Shown here: positions 47,601 through 53,160 of the stretch, one piece after another
Layout of the letters: every line of letters begins with the position of its first letter
Position numbering within the stretch: the first letter of the stretch is position 1
NCBI RefSeq assembly: GCF_040436345.1
Contig: NC_133235.1
Coordinates: 16,702,660 to 16,766,659, forward strand
Direction of reading: 5' to 3'
Source of the DNA: Pagrus major
Taxonomy: Eukaryota > Chordata > Actinopteri > Spariformes > Sparidae
Length of the DNA stretch: 64,000 nt
Program-made: the position numbers and the translations under genes
Notes under the pieces: generated by a model
What the model was told of the DNA's origin: nothing
Databases searched by the model: none
The model's input: the letters and a program-made list of their open reading frames with translations, nothing else

Positions 47601-50406
47601 CTCTTGGTGTCACTTCCTAATAGGATCTGTGTCTCCGAGGAAAGAGGGCGAACAACTTTCATAAAGACAATATTCTCATAGTTATGGGTCTGAATCAAGC
47701 TTGGCCCACAATAAAGTCTTTTTGCCGTTTGCACGTTATTAAGTGATGACTAAACTGGAGAAAGCGTGTGTGATCACTTGCAGTAAGAACAGAGCTGTAA
47801 CAAGATTCTTGAGAATAGATAGGCTCCTTTTTATCACGTCAGCTCATCGTGGAGACGCCTGTAATCACTCCACCGCCCCCTGGGGCCTGTTTGTTTGCAG
47901 AGGAAGTGCATGATGGCTTTGTACCACCACTAGCTTCGTACTGCTGATTATACACAAAGCTCTGGTGCATATTCACTTTCCTTACATACTTTGAGAATAG
48001 ACGCCGCTTTCATGACTTCACGGATGAAAAATGTAGACAGCAAAAGCACAGGTATTCTTGGTACAGTATGTTTAAGATGATTATAGGAAGGGTTCTTGAT
48101 GTAGTGTTTAGTCGGGATCCTGTTCCTATGATTCATTTTATTTTGTGCCTTTTGACATTATTCATTGTCTTGTTTGTGCTTATAGATGATGATGTTTAGC
48201 AGCATAGGTCGGTTCATGAAAGATTTTCTTTGAATATTTGTACTCTTGCTTTCTCCGTGAACGTAACAAAGGCAAAGATGTCGAGTATCGTATTTATTAA
48301 CCATACATGAGAATTTTACTGTCACACTCCTGCATTTGCAGCAGCCTAACATACATTTTGCTAAAAGAAATTTAAAAAAAAATAGCACTTATGATCACAT
48401 TTTCATTACACACTGCATCCTCATCCTCCAGTCCATTATACCTTCATGCCCTTGCTTCCATTTCCAAGATCGCGGGTCAGCAGGGCACAATGAAAGGGCC
48501 ATTTAAAATCTGGAGCCCACTGACACACATGCCTTTCTCAACCATACTCGGATGGCCTACAGCTGCAGGCTTTGGCTATCCATTGTTCGGCACATTATGC
48601 CATGAGTTTGCTTTCACTGTCTATCAAGAATATAACAGATGAGTGCACTGACAGGGAACATACGCAATGCAGAACGCAGTCTACCCGGCTAGGAAACTGT
48701 TTTTTTAGTCGAAATCTGCATTTGTTTATGGCAGTTTAGGTCAAATTCACAACATGTTTCTCTGATTTAATCATTTTCAGAGAACCTGTGGTGATGATTA
48801 TTTTTAGATCTACTTAGAATAAGATTTGTGTGTGTGTGTGTGTGTGTGCGTGTGTGTGCATCATATGACCTTTATTATGAATAAGTAATTTGACCATAAT
48901 AGGTTAAGCAATAAGGTTGGAATCAAACGTGCTCAGAGACTGACAAGATGATGCATTTGTCACACACATTGTACTTCTGAGAAGGCCTGATAAAGATCTA
49001 GTCACCTGTAACGTTGCCTGAATGAAATGGGTGCACAGGAAGTCTTGTTCTTATGGTGACAAATTACATAAAGGCATGAAAATAATTAGCGAGTGTTTTC
49101 GTAAGAGTTTATCTGCACCTAAAGGAGACATGTTGCTATAAATGTCTGTCTCTATTATGTCAAGTGAAATGTGCTTCTCACCATATTAGGTTAATATATT
49201 TTCTTTGGTTTAACTACACCTACCACTGAGATTGAAAGAAACAAAATAGCCAAATAAGTGATCTATAGTAGGAAATAAATGTTCTTATTTTTAACTTTTA
49301 CTCTTCTAAAGCATTTTTAAAAAAATAGTCCCCTCGTGGCTAACTACGTATGTAAGGCTTCATATTCAGTAAACTTAAGCAAACTACAAACTTCTCCACA
49401 CATAGTAAAAGTTCCCTGACTAATGGGTGGATCAAAGCCAGGATTTTATCAGGGCTCTCCAGTGGCAGAGAGAAGAATTATGGGTAAAGCGAGGTCAAGC
49501 CCTGGACCATTCCTTTGGGCTGAGGCACATTACTTTGGTTATTCAAAACTGGTTGGTTTTAAGATTTAGATGTGAAAGAAAAACACAGACATGTAGAAAA
49601 GAAATTGCAGATAACCAGTTTGAAGTGATTGTATCCAGAAGAAGTAAACTGATGAAGACGGGTCAATGCCAGAGTAAATCTCCTCTCCGTCAGAGGTCAC
49701 TCTGTGGTGTTATTTTATAAATGTTTACAGTGACAGTATCAGAGGAGAAAGGTTGTGTTGTTCCCAGGTTCTGCTTGAAATAGGGAAATAGGCTTCTGTA
49801 TCCAGATTAGTGTTGTTACCTGCAGGTGTTCTTAAGCAGGCGGCCTGTTGTGGTGTGTTTAAAGGCCATATGGACCTGCTTTGTTTTATTTATTTTTCAT
49901 TTATTGATTTGTGCATACCAGAATACACTTTAGAGTCAGTCTTCATAAGCAGAAGTGAAGATGGTTTGGTTTCTTCCACTAGCAGGACTAACACAACTCT
50001 GCAGCACCTGATTATCAACTCCTGACCTCTGCTTTGTCTTGTGTTGACATCTACCTAAAGGTTTACCACTGCTTACTGCTTACATGCTGCTAAATCCCAT
50101 TCATGTCTGGCTGCACTCATTTGGGTAACCTCCTTTGCAGTCGCCCTGCACACATTACAACCACAGGTTGCATTGAGAGCCGAGTACAAGTGATCGGTCT
50201 ACCTGTGACATCTGCGGCCTGAGATTGATCTCCTTCAGGTTGATGGTCTGGGGTCTCAAGTTGTTCAGCAGCTGGCAGAGCAGCACCCCGTCCCGCAGGG
50301 TTTGCGCCAGGTCGAACACCTGCGCAGTGTCCGCAGTCACCCGGTGGTTCGAGGGCAGCACGTTGCAGCTGATCAGCCACATCGCGCATTGCCTCCAGTA
50401 CTCCAT
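125..50406 (-). CDS. vav3: vav3 guanine nucleotide exchange factor, complete 27-exon coding region
   Basis: This gene encodes a VAV-family exchange factor that activates Rho/Rac GTPases downstream of tyrosine-kinase-coupled receptors at the membrane. I joined 27 exons by GT-AG junctions with matching phases into 836 codons; human VAV3 is about 847. Domains in order: CH (1-119), acidic linker with Y141, Y160 and Y176 (128-185), DH (about 192-370, with core VLKYHLLLQ at 334-342), PH (about 395-503), C1 zinc finger (517-565, all eight ligands), SH3 (585-650), SH2 (662-756, phosphotyrosine-binding R687) and C-terminal SH3 (777-836). VAV3 is favoured over VAV1 or VAV2 by near-identical blocks such as [24 protein letters not shown] and IARYDFC-type spacing in the last SH3. 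The start ATG has A at -3 and G at +4. The only length difference of note is a short, proline-rich C1-SH3 linker made by two microexons. I cannot tell whether this is the vav3a or the vav3b copy. Confidence 0.95.
860..1008 (-). CDS. vav3: vav3 coding exon 26: C-terminal SH3 domain
   Basis: Encodes residues 774-823. It carries the SH3 ALYDY-like start ([16 protein letters not shown]), the acidic RT-loop, the GDIIKIYTK stretch and the conserved tryptophan pair GWWKGE. The acceptor is GTCTCAG and the donor ACG|GTAGGT. The exon starts with TG, which completes a valine codon with the last G of exon 25. A second AG four codons into the exon (CCCAG) would break the frame. Confidence 0.94.
2932..2963. 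repeat. GA microsatellite
   Basis: An imperfect (GA)n tract interrupted once by CA. It sits in vav3 intron 25 and is followed by a purine-rich stretch with an A11 run. Confidence 0.85.
5960..6110. repeat. Degenerate copy of the GCTAAGCTAAG dispersed repeat
   Basis: Contains AGGCTGGCTGTTCC, then TTTCCAG and ATGCTAAGCTAAGATAGC. The same blocks in the same order occur at 43160-43330, and partly at 26460-26730 and 31330-31520. It is therefore a dispersed family shared among vav3 introns; the limits are approximate. Confidence 0.5.
8014..8143 (-). CDS. vav3: vav3 coding exon 25: C-terminal part of SH2 and SH2-SH3 linker
   Basis: Encodes residues 731-773: the SH2 end ([15 protein letters not shown], then LDTTLQVPY) followed by a variable linker leading to the last SH3. 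The acceptor is ACACAG and the donor CAGTG|GTGAGT. It ends in phase 1, as exon 26 requires. Confidence 0.94.
8618..8705 (-). CDS. vav3: vav3 coding exon 24: central SH2 strands
   Basis: Encodes residues 701-730, with the SH2 motif [20 protein letters not shown]. The acceptor is CCACAG and the donor CTG|GTAAAG. The first base completes the lysine codon of exon 23. Confidence 0.94.
8706..12645 (-). other. vav3: vav3 intron 23 (3.9 kb)
   Basis: This intron lies within the SH2-coding region. It holds the L2-type LINE tail at 9425-9812. The rest appears to be unique AT-rich sequence; a homeobox-site-rich block around 10340-10560 is the only part that looks non-random. No exon was seen. Confidence 0.75.
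9425..9812 (+). mobile_element. 3' end of an L2-like LINE, antisense to vav3
   Basis: A frame from about 9505 reads [18 protein letters not shown] and then [16 protein letters not shown]. This resembles the conserved C-terminal tail of L2/Maui-type LINE reverse transcriptases (xVVPRSRLxTKGxRAFA...LKTxLFxxAF). It is followed by a GTAAAGCATTTTGTAAC...ATATGAATAA 3' end typical of such LINEs. It is heavily 5'-truncated and decayed. Confidence 0.65.
12646..12762 (-). CDS. vav3: vav3 coding exon 23: N-terminal SH2 with phosphotyrosine pocket
   Basis: Encodes residues 662-700, beginning [16 protein letters not shown] and including STYLIRHR, where R687 is the invariant phosphotyrosine-binding arginine. 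It ends EYAISI plus two bases of a lysine codon. The acceptor is GGTTCAG and the donor ATCAA|GTAAGT. The tryptophan is split with exon 22. Confidence 0.95.
12913..12947 (-). CDS. vav3: vav3 coding exon 22: 35-nt SH3-SH2 linker exon
   Basis: Encodes [11 protein letters not shown] plus TG of the SH2 tryptophan (residues 651-662). Human VAV3 has [12 protein letters not shown] at this point. The acceptor is GCCAG and the donor CTCTG|GTAAGT. It lies only 150 nt upstream of exon 23. Confidence 0.92.
13196..13261 (-). CDS. vav3: vav3 coding exon 21: end of the first SH3 domain
   Basis: Encodes residues 629-650, with [13 protein letters not shown], the C-terminal strand of the N-terminal SH3 (human [13 protein letters not shown]). 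The acceptor is TTGCAG and the donor TGT|GTAAGT, phase 0 on both sides. It was found by searching for the missing SH3 segment and is too short to stand out as a reading frame. Confidence 0.93.
13317..13336. repeat. TC/GA microsatellite
   Basis: A short (TC)n run inside a longer pyrimidine-rich stretch on the plus strand (13314-13380). In the vav3 transcript it reads as a purine tract just upstream of exon 21. Confidence 0.8.
16610..16740 (-). mobile_element. tRNA-derived SINE, minus strand
   Basis: Read on the minus strand it carries a pol III A-box-like GGCTCAGCGG (16725-16734) and a B-box-like GGTTTGAATCC (16677-16687) about 40 bp later, then GCATGTCATCTCC and CTTTGCTGC. This layout and the tail wording are those of fish tRNA-derived SINEs. 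The family was not assigned. Confidence 0.65.
16804..16934 (-). CDS. vav3: vav3 coding exon 20: first SH3 domain
   Basis: Encodes residues 585-628: [15 protein letters not shown], then [17 protein letters not shown]. It is the N-terminal SH3 up to the conserved tryptophan pair. Human VAV3 has LPKMQVIRNYSGTP here. The acceptor is TGCTAG and the donor CAG|GTGCGT. Confidence 0.94.
16935..19997 (-). other. vav3: vav3 intron 19 (3.1 kb)
   Basis: AT-rich intron. A stretch around 17795-17890 (GGGATGGGTATCAGTGAG onward) resembles the end of a hAT-type repeat but has no clear partner end. No other feature was recognised. Confidence 0.7.
19998..20022 (-). CDS. vav3: vav3 coding exon 19: 25-nt microexon
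   Basis: Encodes ESTTPPDP plus the first base of a glycine (residues 577-585), in the linker between C1 and SH3. Human VAV3 ends this linker with VDPGLPKM, matching DPG|LPRM across exons 19 and 20. The acceptor is CCACAG and the donor CCAG|GTCAGT. Phase 0 in, phase 1 out. Confidence 0.85.
21177..21199 (-). CDS. vav3: vav3 coding exon 18: 23-nt microexon
   Basis: Encodes the end of D569 and TAKPKPK (569-576), a lysine/proline linker segment. The acceptor is CTGCAG and the donor AAG|GTAAGA. Phases fit exon 17 (ending in G) and exon 19. Neither it nor exon 19 is a multiple of three, but together they are 48 nt. Confidence 0.82.
21993..22084 (-). CDS. vav3: vav3 coding exon 17: second half of C1 zinc finger
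   Basis: Encodes residues 538-568, with [20 protein letters not shown] supplying the zinc ligands C547, C550, H555, C558 and C565. The acceptor is GTCCAG and the donor ACAG|GTGAGA. VAV C1 domains support catalytic-core structure rather than binding diacylglycerol. Confidence 0.94.
22620..22721 (-). CDS. vav3: vav3 coding exon 16: PH-C1 junction and first half of C1
   Basis: Encodes residues 504-537: [11 protein letters not shown], then [17 protein letters not shown] with zinc ligands H517, C530 and C533. The split residue 504 is Ile, where human VAV3 continues MALSNIRP. The acceptor is CTCTCAG and the donor CTCAG|GTAATA. A hAT-type insertion begins 49 nt upstream of this acceptor. Confidence 0.93.
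22770..23124. mobile_element. Non-autonomous hAT-type element with 8-bp target duplication
   Basis: The left end TAGGGTGG and right end CCACCCCTA are inverted. They are flanked by CTCTGTGA (22762-22769) and CTCTGTAA (23125-23132), a 7/8-matching direct repeat of the length hAT transposases create. The interior has ATATC/GATAT-rich segments and no coding capacity. It lies in vav3 intron 15. Confidence 0.7.
24387..24474. repeat. Near-perfect 88-bp palindrome
   Basis: Arms of 41 bp starting CAACTGGACTTG and ending CAAGTCCAGTTG match at 39 of 41 positions and are separated by only 6 bp. The arms contain GACGTTTCACCTCT, a block I recall from a dispersed fish repeat. It lies in vav3 intron 15. Confidence 0.85.
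25143..25200. repeat. Compound TG / GTAGGT microsatellite
   Basis: A (TG)n tract changes into four copies of GTAGGT-type hexamers and back to TG, a nested expansion within a dinucleotide repeat. Confidence 0.85.
25444..25553 (-). CDS. vav3: vav3 coding exon 15: C-terminal PH domain
   Basis: Encodes residues 468-503: [12 protein letters not shown], then the C-terminal PH helix [13 protein letters not shown] with its conserved tryptophan. Human VAV3 has LKKKWLEQFEMAL. The acceptor is CCACAG and the donor CCAT|GTAAGT, phase 2 out. Confidence 0.94.
25837..26265 (+). mobile_element. Tc1/mariner relic with folded-back transposase end
   Basis: The ends CAGTAGGGG (25837) and ...TATTCCAGTA reversed (26265) are flanked by TA dinucleotides as in Tc1/mariner insertions. 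A frame over 26120-26200 reads [20 protein letters not shown], then AEGGQTKY, the C-terminal signature of Tc1-like transposases (SMPRRVQAVLKAKGGHTKY type). The same region recurs inverted at about 25960-26025, so the relic is an inverted dimer of the 3' end rather than a full transposase gene. It is not functional. Confidence 0.7.
26460..26730 (+). repeat. Degenerate dispersed repeat (GCTAAGCTAAG family)
   Basis: Contains AGCTTAGCTTAGCATTATGACTG, GGACAGAGCCACGCTACCTGTTTCC, ACATGAGAGTG and CTCTAACTCTTTGCAAGAAA blocks. These parallel 43160-43330 and 31330-31520. No coding potential. Confidence 0.5.
28776..28908 (-). CDS. vav3: vav3 coding exon 14: central PH domain
   Basis: Encodes residues 423-467: [27 protein letters not shown] and [13 protein letters not shown]. 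The basic [10 protein letters not shown] stretch and strand order match VAV PH domains. The acceptor is TTTCCAG and the donor AAG|GTCAGT. It starts with A, completing R423 with exon 13. Confidence 0.95.
29322..29407 (-). CDS. vav3: vav3 coding exon 13: start of PH domain
   Basis: Encodes residues 395-422: [27 protein letters not shown]. The GRPKGDGE motif is diagnostic of VAV PH N-termini. The acceptor is TTTTCAG. The donor is ACAG|GTTGTT, a weak match, but the phase and the following exon fit exactly. Confidence 0.92.
29408..31013 (-). other. vav3: vav3 intron 12 (1.6 kb)
   Basis: Contains the dispersed MITE copy at 30243-30580. The remaining sequence is AT-rich and unassigned. Confidence 0.75.
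30243..30580 (+). mobile_element. Degenerate MITE, ATCGATTAAT family
   Basis: Starts AAGGCTGCAACGGAC, then ATCGATTAATTTGC, GTGAAAAATGTCCATTA, AACAGTCTAAAACC and TACTATCACATATGA. The order of blocks parallels the copies at 55625-55939 and 51041-51330, so it is a short, non-coding dispersed element. Confidence 0.6.
31014..31100 (-). CDS. vav3: vav3 coding exon 12: last DH helix
   Basis: Encodes residues 366-394, [19 protein letters not shown] and YQRSIENL, the terminal DH helix and DH-PH junction. Human VAV3 has [19 protein letters not shown] identically. The acceptor is GCCCAG and the donor CTG|GTAAAC. Confidence 0.95.
31330..31520 (+). repeat. Degenerate dispersed repeat (GCTAAGCTAAG family)
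   Basis: Contains GTGGAGCCAGGCTATA, AGCATAAAGACTGAAAAC, AGCTAGCCTG and CTCCTCTACCTCTCTGCAAGAAAGCAAATA in split blocks that echo 26460-26730 and 43160-43330. Limits are approximate. Confidence 0.45.
31911..31979 (-). CDS. vav3: vav3 coding exon 11: DH domain segment
   Basis: Encodes residues 343-365, [20 protein letters not shown] and AMK, directly after the DH catalytic core. Human: ELVKHTTDPTEKANLKLALD. The acceptor is TGACAG and the donor AAA|GTAAGT. Not visible as a long frame. Confidence 0.94.
31980..33973 (-). other. vav3: vav3 intron 10 (2.0 kb)
   Basis: AT-rich intron inside the DH-coding region. I saw no repeat family, RNA gene or additional exon that I can support. Confidence 0.7.
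33974..34069 (-). CDS. vav3: vav3 coding exon 10: DH catalytic core
   Basis: Encodes residues 311-342, from [20 protein letters not shown] to [11 protein letters not shown], the most conserved DH block. It includes the Leu-Lys pair (335-336) equivalent to the GEF-critical residues of VAV1. It is identical to human VAV3 here as far as I recall. The acceptor is TTCCAG and the donor CAG|GTACAG. Confidence 0.97.
34290..34505 (+). mobile_element. LINE 3' tail (L2-like)
   Basis: Ends with TGTAAAGCACTTTGAGTTGCC, TGTGTCTGAATTGTGCTATACATAT and AAACTTGCCTTACC, the typical 3' terminus of L2-type LINEs in fish. It lies in vav3 intron 9. Only the tail is recognisable. Confidence 0.65.
34833..34932 (-). 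CDS. vav3: vav3 coding exon 9: DH domain
   Basis: Encodes residues 277-310: [20 protein letters not shown], then [11 protein letters not shown]. Human VAV3: RLVIYGQYCSGVESAISSLD. The acceptor is TTGTAG, beginning with A, which completes R277. The donor is GAG|GTGAGA. Confidence 0.94.
34933..35601 (-). other. vav3: vav3 intron 8 (0.7 kb)
   Basis: Unassigned AT-rich sequence between two DH exons. A GGTGGTGGTGG stretch near 35456-35466 is the only simple sequence. Confidence 0.7.
35602..35705 (-). CDS. vav3: vav3 coding exon 8: DH domain
   Basis: Encodes residues 243-276: [34 protein letters not shown]. Human: ELVKLHRNLMQEIHDSIVNK and NLYQVFINYKER. The acceptor is ATGTAG and the donor GAAAG|GTATTC, phase 2 out. 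Confidence 0.94.
35789..35857 (-). CDS. vav3: vav3 coding exon 7: DH domain
   Basis: Encodes residues 220-242, [16 protein letters not shown] and KVFVNIP. Human VAV3: YFMAPLKRFLTAAEFD and SVFINIP. The acceptor is TCCAG and the donor CCC|GTAAGT, phase 0 both sides. Confidence 0.94.
36262..36354 (-). CDS. vav3: vav3 coding exon 6: start of DH domain
   Basis: Encodes residues 189-219, [20 protein letters not shown] then [11 protein letters not shown], the first DH helix (CR1). The acceptor TCCCAG gives the same spacing to LMRAEQ as in human VAV3; an alternative AG six bases later would remove KQ. The donor AAG|GTACTG is unusual at +4 to +6. Confidence 0.93.
37335..37732 (+). mobile_element. Putative solo LTR
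   Basis: A ~400-bp block starts TGTGATGGCC and ends TTATGACA, so it has inverted TGTNA...TGACA ends. It contains a TATA-like GATAAAAG (37448-37455) and an AATAAA (37658-37663) in the order expected of an LTR. No internal retroelement genes, primer-binding site or clear target duplication were found, so assignment to an LTR family is an inference. Confidence 0.4.
38405..38482. repeat. (TG)39 microsatellite, (CA)39 in vav3 sense
   Basis: A pure 78-bp dinucleotide run. In the vav3 transcript it is CA and begins at intron position +15 after coding exon 5. Confidence 0.97.
38497..38614 (-). CDS. vav3: vav3 coding exon 5: acidic autoinhibitory tyrosines
   Basis: Encodes residues 149-188. It is very acidic and carries Y160 (DDLYAAV), Y164, Y170 and Y176 (GEIYEDLM). 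In the VAV family the YEDLM-type tyrosine packs against the DH domain and its phosphorylation by Src/Syk kinases releases autoinhibition. Compared with human it has three extra residues and an additional tyrosine (170). The acceptor is TTGACAG; the donor TTG|GTACTG is weak, but the next in-frame codons include TGA, so the exon must end here. Complementary TG and CA tracts bracket it. Confidence 0.9.
38637..38672. repeat. (CA)18 microsatellite, (TG)18 in vav3 sense
   Basis: A pure 36-bp run. In the vav3 transcript it is UG and ends 23 nt upstream of coding exon 5, overlapping the branch-point zone. Confidence 0.97.
39283..39348 (-). CDS. vav3: vav3 coding exon 4: CH-acidic junction with Y141
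   Basis: Encodes residues 127-148: [20 protein letters not shown] plus I. It contains Y141, the first of the three regulatory VAV tyrosines, at exactly the human position. The acceptor is GGCCAG (or CCAG|G) and the donor ATTGA|GTATGT. Confidence 0.93.
   Translation of the reverse strand, partial: AIPNRGEPERRGHLQQSGRLD
40038..40096 (-). CDS. vav3: vav3 coding exon 3: end of CH domain
   Basis: Encodes residues 108-126: [19 protein letters not shown] plus AA of K127. Human VAV3: VIETLSRLSRTPIALATGI. The acceptor is ACCAG and the donor TTCAA|GTAAGT. Confidence 0.92.
40838..40995 (+). mobile_element. tRNA-derived SINE relic
   Basis: Head GCGCCCCTGTGGCTTAGGAGT has an A-box-like TGGCTTAGG. It is followed about 60 bp later by GGGGACCTTTGCTGC, TTTCCTGTCACCTCTCCACT and a ...AATAAGGGCATTAAATGGCC tail, the layout of a common fish tRNA-derived SINE. 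The B box is degraded. Confidence 0.6.
43000..43330 (+). repeat. Dispersed repeat (GCTAAGCTAAG family), best-preserved copy
   Basis: Includes TTACTTGGACAGAGCCAGGC, TAGCTGTTTTCC, TGCTAAGCTAAGCTAATC, GCTTCATATTTACC and ACAGACATGAAAG. The other three recognised copies (5960, 26460, 31330) match it in pieces. No coding potential; the class is unknown to me. Confidence 0.6.
46361..46477 (-). CDS. vav3: vav3 coding exon 2: CH domain
   Basis: Encodes residues 69-107: [14 protein letters not shown], then [19 protein letters not shown]. This is the calponin-homology core shared by all VAVs ([11 protein letters not shown]...[17 protein letters not shown]). The acceptor is TTTGCAG and the donor AAG|GTAACA, phase 0 both sides. 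Confidence 0.95.
46895..47257. mobile_element. Non-autonomous hAT-type element with target duplication
   Basis: The left end CAGGTGCCCAAACTTTTT and the right end reading CAGGGCCTCCCAAAGTGG in reverse are inverted repeats of a classic hAT type. Flanks AACCAGAG (46887-46894) and ATCCAGAG (47258-47265) form a 7/8 direct repeat of 8 bp. Near the right end it has GGGCCAAACTGAACC and TGTGGGCC. No transposase. Confidence 0.72.
47518..47541. repeat. CA microsatellite
   Basis: A (CA)12-type run in vav3 intron 1. Confidence 0.85.
48827..48859. repeat. TG microsatellite
   Basis: A (TG)n run with one CG interruption in vav3 intron 1. Confidence 0.85.
50203..50406 (-). CDS. vav3: vav3 coding exon 1: start and N-terminal CH domain
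   Basis: Encodes residues 1-68: [50 protein letters not shown] and [14 protein letters not shown]. Human VAV3 begins MEPWKQCAQWLIHCKVLPTN. The ATG has an ACAACATGG context (A at -3, G at +4). The donor is CAG|GTAGAC, phase 0. Confidence 0.96.
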
Positions 50407-50690
50407 GTTGTGAAAACAGCAGGTTAAAACCAGATATATAAATAAAATTTAAAAAACTTAGTCCCTATTTTGAGCCTGTGTCCGGCATGTTAGCTGCGCT
50501 CTGCGCCGTCCGTCAGTATGTCCAAACTCCAGCATCGCCTCTGGAGGGCAGAGAGAGCTGCTGCAGCTTATGAGCGCTGCTGCACAGCTGGGGACGGCTG
50601 CGTGAAACCCCCCTCTGGCGGTGTCAACTTCCCCTTCCTCCTTCTGTCATATTTCCACAGAGGTGGTCGCGAAGAAGAGTTTGAAAAATC
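50407..50690 (-). promoter_or_regulatory. vav3: vav3 5' leader and probable promoter region
   Basis: The sequence just upstream of the vav3 ATG becomes notably GC-rich at 50470-50680, against an AT-rich neighbourhood. This suggests a CpG-type promoter or leader. A TTTATATAT stretch near 50430-50440 lies too close to the ATG to be a TATA box for a normal leader. The start site is not determinable here. Confidence 0.4.
50465..50488 (-). promoter_or_regulatory. Candidate uORF in vav3 5' leader
   Basis: An ATG at 50488 opens MPDTGSK and stops at TAG (50465-50467), 58 nt before the vav3 ATG. It can act only if the transcription start lies further upstream, which the sequence does not prove. Confidence 0.35.
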
Positions 50691-51040
50691 CACATGTCCC
50701 CGTTTACTTTTGAAATGAGTTGCCAGTTTCTGCACCTGCAGAATCTAACAAAGCAAATCCTGCAAAAAATCACGTGTGATGTGAAGCTTTTAATGTTCCT
50801 TATCAAGTCTGAAAGGTGTTGAATCAACGCTGATGATTTCTGAGATTGTATTTTGAGGTTGTTGGGTGTTTTTTTTTTCTCATTTCCACCACCGTTTTCA
50901 TGCGTGTGTTAACCTGATTTAATGGCTATAGATCTGACATGGTTTTTAAACTTTATGTATGGAGCTCCAGCTGTTTCAGAAAGTAAAAATGACCATTTAC
51001 ATTCACATACAGTGTATAAGTCATGACTTCATTTTATACA

Positions 51041-51330
51041 GAGCTGCTTATCTTCATAATCAATGAATATGTAGATTGCTAAGTCTTTAAAATCAGAAAA
51101 AGCAAAGAAAATGTCCATCATATGTTTCTGAGCCTAAAATGGCATCTTCAAATCACTTCTATTGTCTGACCAACAATCCACAACCCAAGTACATTCAAAT
51201 AATGACAACGTGAAAAAGACAAAACTAGAAAATTCTCACATTTGGAAAGCTTTAACAAGCACATATTTGACCATTTCCTTGATAAATGGCTCAAGTGGCC
51301 GATTAATAATTGAAGTTGTTTGCAACTATC
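51041..51330 (+). mobile_element. Degenerate MITE, ATCGATTAAT family
   Basis: Contains GAGCTGCTTATCTTCATAATC, GTCTGACCAACAATCCACAACCCAAG, AAAATTCTCACATTTGG and GTGGCCGATTAATAATTG in the same order as the 55625-55939 and 30243-30580 copies. It lies between vav3 and dcaf8. Confidence 0.55.
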
Positions 51331-52791
51331 AACAACCAACATCAGAGTTTATAATTCACACACAGTTTGTATCTATTTATTCTAAAGAAATCGTGTCTGC
51401 CTCAGAGTAATCATTTCCCTCACAGTCTCCTTCTCTCAGCTGACATTCCATGTGGATTATTTGACAGGTGACCATAATCTGAGTTCTTTGTGGTGTGCCG
51501 AGAAGCTGAGATCATAATGTTTCAGTACACTCATAAGTTAAACTACATAGAAAAGAATCAAGGGACCTAACAGCCGCAGAGAGAAGGACAACGTCCTGCC
51601 ATGGGATTTGCTGTAGATCACTGTCATTATACCCATGACATAAACACAGGAAGGAAGCCGAGGGATCCCATCTTGCTTTACCCCGAGTGAGAGAGAGACA
51701 GATGTTTCCTCAGACTATACGCAGGCTCATACATTTGAACTTGTATCAGAGTAAGCAGGTTAAACAGGAAAACTTGTTCTTTTAACCATTAAATGCAAAA
51801 AAAAATCACTATAATACAATGCAAATGTTCACCCGATAGCAGAGTATCAGATAAACTCCTTGCAAATAAATTGAGGATGACGACCCATAACTAACTGGTC
51901 AGTGTCTAGCACCTGCTGATGGGGTTAACAAACATAAAAGTACTTCTTTACACAAACACCACAAAAACTTGATTCCTAATCTAATTTCAACATAGTATTT
52001 GCTTAAATTAGATGTGCTGTGAAATGTCCTGTAACTGAGGTTAAATAAGAACTGTTTAAGTTGATATTATCAGTAGAAGGAAGAGGAAAAGAGAGATGAA
52101 GGTGGGACTTAAAAGGAAATGAGTTCAGTTTTGCACCAGGGCTGGTTACTGTGCCTGAAGATACAATTGATGTGAAGTGTTTTTAAAGCTGTAGTAATCA
52201 CAATTCTTTAATTCAACAATGGATCACATGACTTCCCAACTCTATGGAGCATTTTAGCCACATTCAGCTCACTGTTTTTGGTTTTATGGCATACAAGCCT
52301 GCTGTTTTTGTCCAGTGTCATTGCTCTCATAAACTCTGTTTCCTGCTGCAAACAGGCATCTGTTTTTAAAAAAAACACTGTGTGCAACCAGGCCAAACAG
52401 ACACAGTTAACGATTAGCTAATAAACACAGTGCAGCTTTCAGGACCTAAACAGCATGATGTTTACCTCAGGAGTTGATGGAGACAAAAAAAATCTTAAAG
52501 CTGAGTGAATATTGAAGTTATTCAGGTGGGCAGATACACAACTTGACACAAATGCTAACATTGCTCTGTATTTGCGAGTGGGCTACTGTTTGCCAACAAC
52601 TTAAAATGTCAGTGTTGTGCTGACAGCTTGTTGCTGCCCCTGTGTGGCCAAAAAATCTATTAATTCAGTTCTGTTCTGTTCTGTTTAAAGCAAGTCCAGC
52701 TTTATTGCTTAATCATGTGGCCCTGTTTTACAGAACACAAGAAGGACTCAGCATAAAAAATCAAGTTTTAAGACCATCATTATTCAGTTAT

Positions 52792-53160
52792 GTATGAAAG
52801 CCCATTCCGGCAGTTAAAGAAAAAATAAAAGATGAAAACTAAGCTTGATGAAAAAAAATGTTCTAATTATGAGATAAAAAGTCCCAATTATAAGATAAAA
52901 GTCCCAATTATAAGATAAAAAGTCACAATTATAAGATAAAAAAGTCAAAATTATGAGATAAAAAGAAAAAAAATGTAATGTATCTCACAAAATGTAATTC
53001 ATACTTTTGACTTCATCTCATCATTTCAACCTTTTAACTTAACTTTAATTATTACTTTTTTTATCTCTCAGAATAACTTTTTATCTCATAATTATGATTT
53101 ACCATTGGAATTTATAGCCTGCTTTTTTATGTTTTGATTTTCTTTAACTGGCTTCCATAC
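52792..53160. mobile_element. Inverted-repeat element built from ATTATGAGATAAAAAGTC tandem units
   Basis: The left terminus GTATGAAAGCC...CAGTTAAAGAAAA and the right terminus, reading GTATGGAAGCCAGTTAAAGAAAA on the other strand, are inverted. Inside, about five tandem units of ~20 bp (AATTATGAGATAAAAAGTC type, 52864-52967) face inverted copies at 53050-53095. A MITE-like foldback with no coding content. Confidence 0.6.
52864..52967 (+). repeat. Tandem repeat of a ~20-bp AATTATRAGATAAAAAGTC unit
   Basis: Consecutive units differ by one or two bases (TATGAG/TATAAG, AGTCCC/AGTCAC). They are the internal arm of the 52792-53160 element. Confidence 0.75.

Larger units (their letters stand above)
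46478..50202 (-). other. vav3: vav3 intron 1 (3.7 kb)
   Basis: Holds a hAT-type element at 46895-47257, a CA run at 47518-47541 and a TG run at 48827-48859. No alternative first exon could be supported. Confidence 0.75.
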
